Source of the DNA: Desulfosarcina sp. | GTDB lineage: Bacteria; Desulfobacterota; Desulfobacteria; Desulfobacterales; JAFDCJ01 | Direction: 5' to 3' | DNA length: 40,570 nucleotides | Assembly (NCBI GenBank): GCA_029288035.1 | Contig: JARFPZ010000008.1 | Span: 1 to 40,570 of the forward strand | Shown here: positions 1-7,978 of the stretch, in pieces | How positions within the stretch are numbered: position 1 is the stretch's first letter | How the letters are laid out: every line of letters starts with the position of its first letter | Position numbers and translations under genes: made by a program | Notes under the pieces: generated by a model | Told to the model about the DNA's origin: nothing | The model's input: only the letters and a program-made list of their open reading frames with translations | Databases searched by the model: none

Positions 1-1791
1 GAGAGATGCGGGTTTTACCTTCGATAGTTTCTCCTTTAATTCGTTGGACAAACTGTGGATATTGGAAAAGTCAAAATTTTGCGGTATTTTAATTCTTTCC
101 AAGTTCTGAAAACGTTCGATTTCCCGAAGCTGTTTTAGAATATAACCTTCGTATTTAATTTCTATTTCAACTTGATGGGCAATCGTATCACTGATGGTAT
201 CAGGACTTTTGGCAAGGATATCAACCGCGCGATAGTCCAATTCGGTTCTTTTCAGCAGTTGATCAAGGCGGACACCATGGCGGATCGGTTTTGTGTCTTG
301 GCTCTCTAGATAGGTGTTTACCTCTGCAGTTGGTTTCACAATGGTCTGCTTCACGCGTTGAATCTCTCTGTCAATTTGTTCTTTGCGAGTCTTCAAGTTT
401 TTCAATGTAATGTCATCAATCAAACCAAGTTCGTGACCGATGCCCATCAATCGCAAATCAGCGTTATCTTCTCGCAACATGAGACGATATTCCGCCCGGC
501 TCGTGAACATCCGATAGGGTTCTTTGGTGCCCAGAGTAACAAGATCATCGATCATAACCCCCATATATGCCTGGGATCTGTCCAGCAGAAACGCCGATCT
601 TGCCTGTACTTTGCAGGCAGCATTAATGCCGGCCCACATCCCCTGAGCGGCGGCTTCTTCATATCCTGAAGTACCGTTAATTTGTCCTGCCAAAAAAAGT
701 CCGCTTATAAGTTTGGTTTCCAGAGTTGGTTTAAGCCCGATGGGGTTGACGTAGTCGTATTCAATGGCATAGGCAGGTCGCATGATATCGGCAGATTCGA
801 GACCTTCAATTGATCGCACCAGCTCGATCTGGACTTCCTGCGGTAAACTGTTGCCCAGACCGCTGGCATAAATTTCTTCGGTATCCACTCCCTCCGGTTC
901 TAAGATAATCTGGTGACGGTCTCTATCGGGAAATTTAACAATCTTATCCTCGAAAGAAGGACAGTAACGCGCCGAGGTTCCTTTTATGATTCCACCATAG
1001 AGTGCTGAGTGTTGAAGATTTTTACGCATAATCTCGTGACTTCTTTGGCTGGTGTGACCAATATGGCTGGGTAATTGGGGCATGGTTATCTTTTCAGTAA
1101 AAAAAGAAAAAGGCGTCGGATGGGAATCAGCATCATGGACGGTGAATTTGCTGAAATCAATGCTTGATTTTTTTAGTCGAGGAGGGGTACCGGTTTTGAG
1201 ACGACCGAGCTCGAACCCCAGATCCCTGAGACTGGTGGCAAGACCATAGGAAGCGAATTCACCGGCGCGGCCTGCTTTTATAGATTTAGATCCGATATGA
1301 ATCAGACCCCTTAGAAAGGTGCCGGTAGCTAATACCACCATCGGAGCTTGGTATTCGTAGCCGGTCTGATCCCGAACGCCCATCATGCAATTATTTTCCA
1401 CCATCAGCTGCTCCGCCATCGCCTGTTTTAGATCGAGGTTTGGTTGAGCTTCGACAACCGCCTTCATGGCTATATGATATCGAATTTTATCGTTTTGGGT
1501 TCTGGAAGAGTGGACCGCGGGGCCTTTTTTGGTATTGAGAGTGCGGTACTGAATAGCCGTTTTGTCGGTGGTTTTAGCCATTTCTCCGCCCAGAGCGTCT
1601 ATTTCTTTTACCAGTTGTCCTTTGGCCATTCCGCCGATTGAAGGGCTGCATGGCATAGCAGCCAACTTGTCGAGATCAATGGCCATCAACAGCACGCTAC
1701 ACCCCATACGAGCAGCTGCCAGTCCCGCTTCACACCCGGCGTGACCGGCACCGATAACGATGATATCGTATTTATTAGAGTAAGATGACAT
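1..1791 (-). CDS. mnmG: tRNA U34 carboxymethylaminomethyl-modifying enzyme MnmG (GidA), 3' end cut by window
   Basis: Read by hand on the minus strand because no stop lies inside the window. The frame opens at an ATG at 1791 and stays open for 597 codons to the left edge. The N-terminus has an FAD-binding dinucleotide fold ([13 protein letters not shown]), followed by the family signatures [25 protein letters not shown] and [22 protein letters not shown]. MnmG, working with MnmE, installs the cmnm5 group on wobble uridine of certain tRNAs in the cytoplasm, using FAD, folate and glycine. The family is about 620 to 630 residues, so roughly 30 C-terminal residues are outside the window; the last ones visible (KVKPASL) belong to the conserved tRNA-binding tail. 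The gene is divergent from the radical SAM gene at 2052. Identification is secure. Confidence 0.96.
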   Translation of the reverse strand, partial: MSSYSNKYDIIVIGAGHAGCEAGLAAARMGCSVLLMAIDLDKLAAMPCSPSIGGMAKGQLVKEIDALGGEMAKTTDKTAIQYRTLNTKKGPAVHSSRTQNDKIRYHIAMKAVVEAQPNLDLKQAMAEQLMVENNCMMGVRDQTGYEYQAPMVVLATGTFLRGLIHIGSKSIKAGRAGEFASYGLATSLRDLGFELGRLKTGTPPRLKKSSIDFSKFTVHDADSHPTPFSFFTEKITMPQLPSHIGHTSQRSHEIMRKNLQHSALYGGIIKGTSARYCPSFEDKIVKFPDRDRHQIILEPEGVDTEEIYASGLGNSLPQEVQIELVRSIEGLESADIMRPAYAIEYDYVNPIGLKPTLETKLISGLFLAGQINGTSGYEEAAAQGMWAGINAACKVQARSAFLLDRSQAYMGVMIDDLVTLGTKEPYRMFTSRAEYRLMLREDNADLRLMGIGHELGLIDDITLKNLKTRKEQIDREIQRVKQTIVKPTAEVNTYLESQDTKPIRHGVRLDQLLKRTELDYRAVDILAKSPDTISDTIAHQVEIEIKYEGYILKQLREIERFQNLERIKIPQNFDFSNIHSLSNELKEKLSKVKPASL

Positions 1792-2051
1792 ATAATTTGT
1801 CAAGGCTCGGAGTTCGGTGGTAAATCAGCACCAGCCGGCCTTCTGTTGTCTGTCGTCAAACGGTATGCTATGGTTTGCAATGAATTATAGTGCCGACCAT
1901 TGTTTCGGTCAAGCTTTGACGGGCTCTAATTTAGAGGTTATCGACTCTTTTTTTTGCGCCTTGGCGTTTTTGCCTGAAAATTTCAATAGGTGGCCAAAAC
2001 AATTTAATTTCGGAGCAAATCAAAATAGGATGCTCCCTTTCCGGAGTTCTA

Positions 2052-2978
2052 ATGAACCAAAGGTATAATGATCTCAATACATATTTCCGGTCTATTTTTG
2101 GCTGCCGGGTACAGAAAATAACCATTGATGCCGGGCTTACCTGCCCCAATCGGGATGGCACTATTTCTACCGGAGGATGTATTTTTTGCAACGACCGCGG
2201 TTCCGGCAGTGGTGCCTCTAATCGAGGGTTGTCGTTAACCGACCAGCTTTTGCAAGGCAAACATTTTCTTTTACGACGGTATAAAGCAAAAAAATTTATT
2301 GCCTATTTTCAATCTTTTTCCAACACATATGCACCGCCGGAAATCCTCAAACGTCTATATGACGAAGCCCTGGCAGTGGAAGACATCGTGGGTCTTGCCA
2401 TTGGCACCCGTCCGGATTGTGTCAGTGACCCGGTATTGGATATTCTGCAGGCATACACGTCGAATTATCTGATCTGGATCGAATACGGGTTGCAGTCTGC
2501 CAACGACAAGACTTTAAAATTCATTAACCGGGGCCATAATTTTCAGCGCTTTAAAGAGGCGATCGAGGATACATCAAACCGGGGGATCAAGATATGTGTC
2601 CACGTAATTTTAGGACTTCCTCATGAAAGTAGAAGGGACATGTTGCACACCGCCCATACCATTGCCAACCTGGGAGTGGATGGTATCAAACTTCATCTGC
2701 TTTATGTGCTGAAAGGAACCCCGTTGGAAACCTATTACCGCCACGGGAAGTATAAATGTCTGGCGCAGCAGGAATATGTCGATCTTGTCTGCGATTTTAT
2801 CGAACGTATCCCATCCGATATAATCATTCAGCGGCTGACGGGTGATCCTCATCGACCTGAGCTTGTGGCGCCGCAGTGGGCACTGAAAAAATCCGATACG
2901 CTGGCGAAAATTAGAAACACCCTTGAAAAAAGGGATTCTTGGCAGGGTTGTAAAAAACGAATGCCGAAGGTCGAATGA
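2052..2978 (+). CDS. TIGR01212-family radical SAM protein (YhcC-like)
   Basis: A 308-residue cytoplasmic protein. Near the N-terminus three cysteines at about residues 31, 43 and 46 (TCPNRDG then GGCIFC) would bind the 4Fe-4S cluster and S-adenosylmethionine; the C-x11-C-x2-C spacing is typical of the YhcC/TIGR01212 group rather than the usual CxxxCxxC. Further family motifs are GTRPDC, EYGLQS, NRGH and HVILGLPHE. The length is normal for the family. A GGAG sits six bases before the ATG. The exact reaction is not established for this family. It is divergent from mnmG, and convergent with the TPR gene, whose terminator lies just past this stop. Confidence 0.88.
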   Translation: MNQRYNDLNTYFRSIFGCRVQKITIDAGLTCPNRDGTISTGGCIFCNDRGSGSGASNRGLSLTDQLLQGKHFLLRRYKAKKFIAYFQSFSNTYAPPEILKRLYDEALAVEDIVGLAIGTRPDCVSDPVLDILQAYTSNYLIWIEYGLQSANDKTLKFINRGHNFQRFKEAIEDTSNRGIKICVHVILGLPHESRRDMLHTAHTIANLGVDGIKLHLLYVLKGTPLETYYRHGKYKCLAQQEYVDLVCDFIERIPSDIIIQRLTGDPHRPELVAPQWALKKSDTLAKIRNTLEKRDSWQGCKKRMPKVE

Positions 2979-2999
2979 TGCATCATCCAGATCATGTCC

Positions 3000-3036
3000 A
3001 AAAAAGAACGCCCCAGCGAAAGTGCTGGGGGCGTTC
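3000..3036 (-). terminator. Intrinsic terminator of the TPR gene
   Basis: On the minus strand a GC-rich stem of about 12 base pairs (GAACGCCCC-AGC, one bulged base) with a short loop is followed directly by six T residues. It lies about 70 bases past the stop of the minus-strand TPR gene and just past the stop of the convergent radical SAM gene. On the plus strand no T-tract follows, so it probably serves only the minus strand. Confidence 0.8.
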
Positions 3037-3107
3037 GGGCGATTCTTCAAAACACATGAGCCCCTTCGATCGAATTGATCGTGGGGGTATTGGTTGGGAG
3101 GTTGCTT

Positions 3108-3602
3108 CTATTGAGTTTTAGCGATCGTATTTATATAAATCTGGGCATCCTCATCATCCAATTCAGCCGCTTTTTTAAAATCCTCTATGGCCTTATCTCT
3201 ATCATCGGCCAGCAGGTAGACTCTGGCGCGGCCATAGTAATACAGCCCGTTGTGGGGCTCCATCTCAATGGCCTTGTTAATTAAAGCAATGGCTTCGAAA
3301 AAATTTTCCAGCTGGCCGTAAGATACGCCCTGTTCAAAATAGGCATCGCTTCTGCGCGGGTCGAGGACGATGGCTTTTTGGAAGTACTTAATGGCGGCTG
3401 AATCATTTCCGTATGTGGCGCATAGGGCACCTTTGTCAAACCAGTAATCGGCATTTTTTTCGTGACGGGCGTTCTCACTTGAGGATTGGGTTATTAGATC
3501 TGCCGAAATGGTTTGAGCCGTCCCCACAGCTGATGAGCCGACCAAAACGATGATTGCCAACAGACCAATGAAAATAGCAAAAGTAACGGATTTATGTTTC
3601 AT
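3108..3602 (-). CDS. Exported TPR-repeat protein
   Basis: The ORF track starts at 3710, but the better start is the ATG at 3602. It is preceded by GAGGTG at good spacing and begins a clear signal peptide (MKHKSVTFAIFIGLLAIIV... ending near AVGTAQ). The mature part of about 135 residues carries three tetratricopeptide repeats: ADYWFDKGALCATYGND, AYFEQGVSYGQLENF and YYYGRARVYLLADDRD, each followed by AIxxFxKAxxLDP-type helices. TPR proteins are protein-protein interaction scaffolds, here probably in the periplasm. No enzymatic domain is visible and the partner is unknown. A strong intrinsic terminator follows the gene. Confidence 0.82.
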   Translation of the reverse strand: MKHKSVTFAIFIGLLAIIVLVGSSAVGTAQTISADLITQSSSENARHEKNADYWFDKGALCATYGNDSAAIKYFQKAIVLDPRRSDAYFEQGVSYGQLENFFEAIALINKAIEMEPHNGLYYYGRARVYLLADDRDKAIEDFKKAAELDDEDAQIYINTIAKTQ

Positions 3603-3913
3603 AAGGTTCACCTCTAAGCATTTAATTCGATTAAAATTTGTTGATTTTGTAGTTGTGACACCGATAATTCTCGCTGAATTACCTTTAGAAAGCCGGGCGT
3701 TTAAAATCATAAGATTATATCGGCCATTTTATCGGAAAATGAAGATTTTTTTGCTACTGACAAGGTGAAGGTTTTTATTGAAAAAAAATAAAATATTCAA
3801 TATCTTTCTTTAACCCGGACACTCGGTGGGCTGACAGTCCCTCGTCATCCGCACCAGCGGCGGACAAGCGAGTATTTTCTGATTTTGCTGCAATGACAAA
3901 AATTTAAAATATT
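3603..3913. other. Divergent intergenic region between TPR gene and 3914 gene
   Basis: About 310 bases without a supported gene. It must hold the promoters of the two divergent genes. It is AT-rich around 3780 to 3815 and contains an imperfect GC-rich hairpin near 3846 to 3868 (TCCGC/GGCGGA arms). The ORF-track entries here are short and lack ribosome sites. Confidence 0.4.
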
Positions 3914-4267
3914 ATGAATGATAAAATAGCTATAGAAAACGATCTTGTGCTCATTTACTTTGAAGACAATCCGCTTAGCTTTGCCAGAATTGAAAGTATT
4001 TTGCCGGATTCCAAACCCGACTGGTTTCATGTCAAACTGCTCTTACTGCAAATACCACCTCAGGTGGTTACCTGGATATTGCGGGATGTGTATATCAGTG
4101 GGACCGAGTTTACCATGAATGGCAAGCGCATGCGATTGGAAAAAGTGGTGGTCCCGGATGAAGCGACCTCCCCGGAATTGATTGACAAACAGAATGAAAC
4201 AGAGGCGACCGGTGACGTGGCCGGCAAGGCACAAGTGATCTCTCTGAAAGATATCAAGAAAAAGTAA
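3914..4267 (+). CDS. Conserved-looking hypothetical protein, 117 aa
   Basis: A 117-residue protein that I do not recognise as a named family. It has no signal peptide or membrane helix. The first 85 residues are rich in beta-strand-like hydrophobic alternation (LVLIYFEDNPLSFARIESI, WFHVKLLLLQIPPQVVTWILRD) and resemble a small beta-barrel. The last 30 residues are polar and probably disordered, ending in KDIKKK. No good Shine-Dalgarno precedes the ATG. Coding character is supported by its position between two real genes on the same strand and by a low-complexity-free core. It may be cotranscribed with the DUF1848 gene 113 bases downstream. Confidence 0.62.
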   Translation: MNDKIAIENDLVLIYFEDNPLSFARIESILPDSKPDWFHVKLLLLQIPPQVVTWILRDVYISGTEFTMNGKRMRLEKVVVPDEATSPELIDKQNETEATGDVAGKAQVISLKDIKKK

Positions 4268-4380
4268 TCCCGGATTAAGCGGTTCAGGTTCAATGTTCCT
4301 GGTTGAAAAAAAACAGACAGCACAAAATTAAACGATCATGTCTTCATCTGATTACAAATCCATTTTTAGATTGATCTTAA

Positions 4381-5304
4381 ATGATTAAAACCCACAAGAT
4401 TGTTATTTCTGCTTCCAGACGAACCGATATCCCGGCATTTTACATGCCCTGGTTCATGGAGCAAATTCGAAGAGGATATTTTGAGGTTACAAATCCCTAT
4501 AATCAGCGCGTTTCATGTGTCCCGGCAACGCCGGATCAGGTCCATACGATCGTTTTCTGGTCGAAAAATCTTGGACCGTTTATTAAAAAAAAATATGGGG
4601 AGCAGCTAATCAAACAGGGTTATCATCTTTTTTTTAACTTTACCGTCAATTCGGATTGCATTGACCTCGAGCCCAACGTTCCACCCTTAGCCAAGCGCCT
4701 TCACCAGCTTGAACATCTGTGTCAACGATTTGGCCCCGACGCGATAAACTGGCGTTTTGATCCGCTATGTTTTTTTAAAAAAGGGAAGGGTCCGCTGCAA
4801 GATAATCTGCACGATTTTTCCGACATCGCCACCAAGGCTGCAGAATGTGGAATTGTGCGCTGCATTACCAGTTTCATGGACCATTACCGCAAAATCCGCA
4901 GACGGCTCTCAACCAGCCCCGGGTTTACGTTCATTGATCCGATGCTTGAAAAAAAAATTGAAATTGTCGGTAAAATGGAAAAAGATCTTGCCGACTATAA
5001 CATAGATCTATCCGTCTGTTGCGAGAAAGACCTTTTGGAGGCGGTTCCCCAAAGCTCTTCGATAACTGGGAGCTCGTGCATTCCCGGTGACATTATTCAG
5101 AAATTATTCGGCGGTCGGCTTTCTCTCAAAAAAGATACCGGCCAACGGATCAAAGCTGGTTGCGGATGTACGCTGTCGACTGACATTGGATCCTACCGTC
5201 TGCAGGCGTGTTATCACAACTGTCTGTTTTGTTATGCAAATCCGGCCTCTAGATGTGAAGCTGACTCTAGCGACTCGACGCCAAAGGAGAAAAATTGCAG
5301 ATAG
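4381..5304 (+). CDS. DUF1848 family protein
   Basis: A 307-residue protein with the DUF1848 opening (VISASRRTDIPAFYMPWF), the central NPYN...VFWSKNLGPF block and a WRFDPLCF motif. The C-terminus carries a cysteine cluster (CGCTLSTDIGSY..ACYHNCLFCYANP) that looks like a radical-SAM-style iron-sulfur site placed at the end rather than the beginning of the protein. The function of the family is not established. The last codons overlap the first codons of dusB (stop at 5302-5304, dusB start at 5295), so the two are likely translated from one message and coupled. Confidence 0.85.
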   Translation: MIKTHKIVISASRRTDIPAFYMPWFMEQIRRGYFEVTNPYNQRVSCVPATPDQVHTIVFWSKNLGPFIKKKYGEQLIKQGYHLFFNFTVNSDCIDLEPNVPPLAKRLHQLEHLCQRFGPDAINWRFDPLCFFKKGKGPLQDNLHDFSDIATKAAECGIVRCITSFMDHYRKIRRRLSTSPGFTFIDPMLEKKIEIVGKMEKDLADYNIDLSVCCEKDLLEAVPQSSSITGSSCIPGDIIQKLFGGRLSLKKDTGQRIKAGCGCTLSTDIGSYRLQACYHNCLFCYANPASRCEADSSDSTPKEKNCR

Positions 5305-6260
5305 GCTCTCTAACCCTGCCCAACAAAACCGTCTTGGCTCCGCTGGCTGGAATCACGAACTTGCCTTTTCGCCTGCTGGCCAAAGCTGCCGGCTGCGGCC
5401 TGGTTTGTTCGGAGATGATCAGTGCCAATGGACTTGTTTACCAATCGAGCAAAACTGAACAGATGTTGGATACTGCTCCGGAAGAAAAGCCTCTCTCGGT
5501 TCAGATATTTGGATCGGACCCCGGCATCCTGGCTGAGGCGGCTGCCATCGTCGAATCCAAAGGAGCGGATATTGTTGATATAAACTTCGGTTGTTCGGTG
5601 CGAAAGGTAGTCAAGACCGGCTCCGGTGTCGCCCTGATGAAAAACCCGGATCGGGCGAAAGCATTACTTACGGCCGTGCGTAAGGCCATTCACATTCCGC
5701 TGACCATCAAAATTAGAAGCGGCTGGGATGCATCCGGTCGGGACGCCTGCAACATCGCCAGGATTGCCCAAGACTGCGGCGTAGACGCCATCGCGGTCCA
5801 TCCTCGAACAGCCGGCCAGCAATTCAGAGGACGGGCAGATTGGTCTATTATTGCAGCGGTCAAAAAAAAGGTTGGCATATCCGTTATCGGCAACGGTGAT
5901 GTCTCTTCAGCACGTGATGCATTGAAAATGTTCGAAGAAACCGGATGTGATGCCATCATGATCGGCAGAAAGGCTATCGGGGACCCCGTAATTTTCACCC
6001 GCGTGCTGGCAGGCCTTAACGGTGCCGAACCGGTAAGAGAGGACCTCAACCACCGGTTCGATATGATGAACCATTATTTTAAGGCATCCGTGGAATTTAT
6101 TGGTGAAGAAACGGCCTGCAGAATGATGCGCAGCCGCCTGGGCTGGTTTACCCGGGGAATGCGAAACAGCAGCAAATTTCGGGAATCGATCAAACATCTG
6201 TCATCGATGGAAGAAGGCCTTGAATTGATCAGAAATTATCGGAATTCCCTCAGCGAATAA
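5295..6260 (+). CDS. dusB: tRNA-dihydrouridine synthase (DusB type), TTG start
   Basis: A flavoenzyme of 321 residues that reduces uridine to dihydrouridine in the D-loop of tRNA. The start codon is TTG at 5295, with AGGAGA just upstream inside the end of the DUF1848 gene. The FMN-binding TIM barrel occupies about residues 1 to 240: LAPLAGITNLPFR, SVQIFGSDP, DINFGC with the presumed catalytic cysteine near residue 98, TIKIRSGWD, VHPRTAGQQF, VIGNGDV and MIGRKAIGDP. A helical tRNA-binding domain follows. The catalytic loop reads GCSVRKVVK, while the family usually has GCPxxKV; the Cys and Lys are kept. The gene ends facing the lipoprotein gene at 6315. Confidence 0.9.
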   Translation: MQIGSLTLPNKTVLAPLAGITNLPFRLLAKAAGCGLVCSEMISANGLVYQSSKTEQMLDTAPEEKPLSVQIFGSDPGILAEAAAIVESKGADIVDINFGCSVRKVVKTGSGVALMKNPDRAKALLTAVRKAIHIPLTIKIRSGWDASGRDACNIARIAQDCGVDAIAVHPRTAGQQFRGRADWSIIAAVKKKVGISVIGNGDVSSARDALKMFEETGCDAIMIGRKAIGDPVIFTRVLAGLNGAEPVREDLNHRFDMMNHYFKASVEFIGEETACRMMRSRLGWFTRGMRNSSKFRESIKHLSSMEEGLELIRNYRNSLSE

Positions 6261-6314
6261 ACTTTCCATAGCAGCGACAGCGCATGTTTGAGAACTAACG
6301 AGAATTCCGATTCA

Positions 6315-7301
6315 TTACTTCCGTCGCACCGTACTTCCCTTCTTAATGTCCTTTCCTGAAACCAGTTTAGCTTCCAGTCTATCCTCAGATATGGTCACTA
6401 TCTCAATTATACCAATTTTAAGACCCGGTATGAAAAAGCGCTGACCGCCAACCCCTTCCATCGTTCTGCTGCTATCGAAAACTTCCAGAATATCACCGGT
6501 TTTAAGACCCACTTTGGTTCCCGATGGGATGACATATCGGTCACCATCAATTTTGGTAATATAACCATCCCAGGGCTGATCCCTGACGGCGTTGCAAACA
6601 CGATCGCCGATATCGCTCAGCAGAAGGTTCAAGGTCTCCTTGAGTTCTGGTAATTGATTCAGTTCAACTTCCTGAGTCATCTGATAATCGAGATCGTCGA
6701 TTTCGATCCGACGGTCAACTGTATTGTCAAGGATTTTCGTGGCCGTCCGTGTGTCGAAAACTTCCACCCTGATAAATATCTGGACGAGATGCAGCTTGTC
6801 CTTGGTCCAGAGGATGCCCTGGGAATCCTCGATAACGCGGATGTCTTCCAGCCTGCCGGTAACAATAGCGTTTAACCCGAGCTGCCGGCCGAGGATTGCC
6901 AGGGCATACCCATCGATAAGACCGGATTTTAATTTGGGCGTTTCCTTTAATTCATTCAGGAGTCCTCCGGCTGCTGGGTTTGATAGAAGAATTCCTTGAC
7001 ATTGGTCACTCAAATATTTGGGCAAACCATTTCGGAAAATTTCCTGAAAATTTTGAGCCTCACGCAAGGTATCATTTTCAAACTCTAAAAGAGCGACCTT
7101 CCGTTTTAGATCCTCATCAGACAGGACCATTTTGCGACCAATATCCCGGGTCGTCTGTGTGATCGTTTCGGTCGTTTTTCTCACAACTGTCTGAGAGGTC
7201 GCGCAACCAATGGCGGTAAAAAGAACAGTGAGCAGTATCAATGCAACGGCAGATGAGCGAGTATAAACTGAAATATAGTCTGAAGTCTGGGAAATCATCA
7301 T
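6315..7301 (-). CDS. Probable envelope lipoprotein with FlgT/CsgG-like organisation
   Basis: A 328-residue protein. Residues 15 to 33 form a signal sequence ending in a lipobox-like FTAIGC, suggesting a lipoprotein. Residues about 60 to 240 resemble the nucleotide-excision-like alpha/beta domain shared by CsgG and FlgT middle domains (KVALLEFEN...FRNGLPKYLSDQC, LGLNAIVTGRLEDI, VFDTRTATKIL). The C-terminal 85 residues resemble a FlgT C-terminal barrel (YVIPSGTKVGLKTGDILEVF, KIGIIEIVTISEDRLEAKLVSG). No flagellar or curli genes lie nearby, so the role is open. Two adjacent ATGs (7301 and 7298) could start it. The family assignment is from fold resemblance only. Confidence 0.68.
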   Translation of the reverse strand: MMISQTSDYISVYTRSSAVALILLTVLFTAIGCATSQTVVRKTTETITQTTRDIGRKMVLSDEDLKRKVALLEFENDTLREAQNFQEIFRNGLPKYLSDQCQGILLSNPAAGGLLNELKETPKLKSGLIDGYALAILGRQLGLNAIVTGRLEDIRVIEDSQGILWTKDKLHLVQIFIRVEVFDTRTATKILDNTVDRRIEIDDLDYQMTQEVELNQLPELKETLNLLLSDIGDRVCNAVRDQPWDGYITKIDGDRYVIPSGTKVGLKTGDILEVFDSSRTMEGVGGQRFFIPGLKIGIIEIVTISEDRLEAKLVSGKDIKKGSTVRRK

Positions 7302-7732
7302 TACCTAATAAGAATTTAAAATCGAAATGTCAATTGTTACCTTCGCATATCTGATTGAGATCTGCTCAGCAGGCAGAGTTGCGTTATCTAAACGTTCAAT
7401 AGATTGATATTACAAAAATTATCTACTTAATAAAAATCATGATAATTCCTACCATTCATAACAAATCTCCGGCCCAGACAGGATTGACGGCGATGGTTAT
7501 TGCAGTCTTATGAAACTTTCGGATGCAGATAATATGGGGTTTATTTCGATGTTCCTCTGATTCAACCAATGGAATGCCTTGACACCAGTTCGTATTTTTA
7601 GTAACAGTCCAAATTCATTGTAGAAAAATACTGTAAACCTTATGACTTATTTTGTTCATTTTGTGGGAGAAATGTGTTGGGATATTCTCGTTATCGTCAA
7701 TCCCGGCATATCCGGGTCAAGGGAGCGGCAAC
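7302..7732. other. Intergenic region, divergent promoters
   Basis: About 430 AT-rich bases between the lipoprotein gene (minus) and the 59-residue protein gene (plus). No gene, repeat or strong hairpin is seen. The ORF-track start at 7652 is rejected in favour of 7733. Confidence 0.4.
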
Positions 7733-7912
7733 ATGGCGACTATCGACGAGCAAATACTAAGAACGACCAAGGAAATTGTTGTAAAATTCATTGAAAGTGG
7801 CAGAATTTCACCCAGCAGCTTCCATGAAAGCTTCAAAGATATTTTCCGTACCGTGGAAAAGACAACGAAGGGCTCGATGAAATCAACCGCCAAGCCGGAT
7901 AAAAAAGAATGA
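7733..7912 (+). CDS. Small protein, 59 aa, MucR/TraB-like N-terminal segment
   Basis: The ORF track begins at 7652, but an ATG at 7733 preceded by GGGAGCGG is the likelier start, giving a 59-residue protein beginning MATIDEQILRTTKEIVVKF. The pattern (helix, then SGRISPSSFHESFKDIFRTV, then a lysine-rich tail) recalls the N-terminal helical part of MucR/Ros-type regulators and short deltaproteobacterial proteins sometimes labelled conjugal transfer protein TraB. The zinc-finger part of MucR is absent. No DNA-binding function can be claimed. It is convergent with polA. Confidence 0.6.
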   Translation: MATIDEQILRTTKEIVVKFIESGRISPSSFHESFKDIFRTVEKTTKGSMKSTAKPDKKE

Positions 7913-7978
7913 GCGGCTTCCTCTGGAACCGGTGTTATTTAAGTGCGGCTGGTGGGTAAACATTATTATGTGAACTTT

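Noticed and set aside
1817-2260. ORFs 1817..2068 (+) and 1931..2260 (-) around the mnmG/radical SAM gap
   Set aside because: They overlap the well-supported radical SAM gene or lack ribosome sites and protein-like composition.
6238-6311. 10-bp inverted repeat ATCGGAATTC/GAATTCCGAT between dusB and the lipoprotein gene
   Set aside because: The left arm lies within dusB codons, the loop is over 50 bases and no T-run follows; probably chance.
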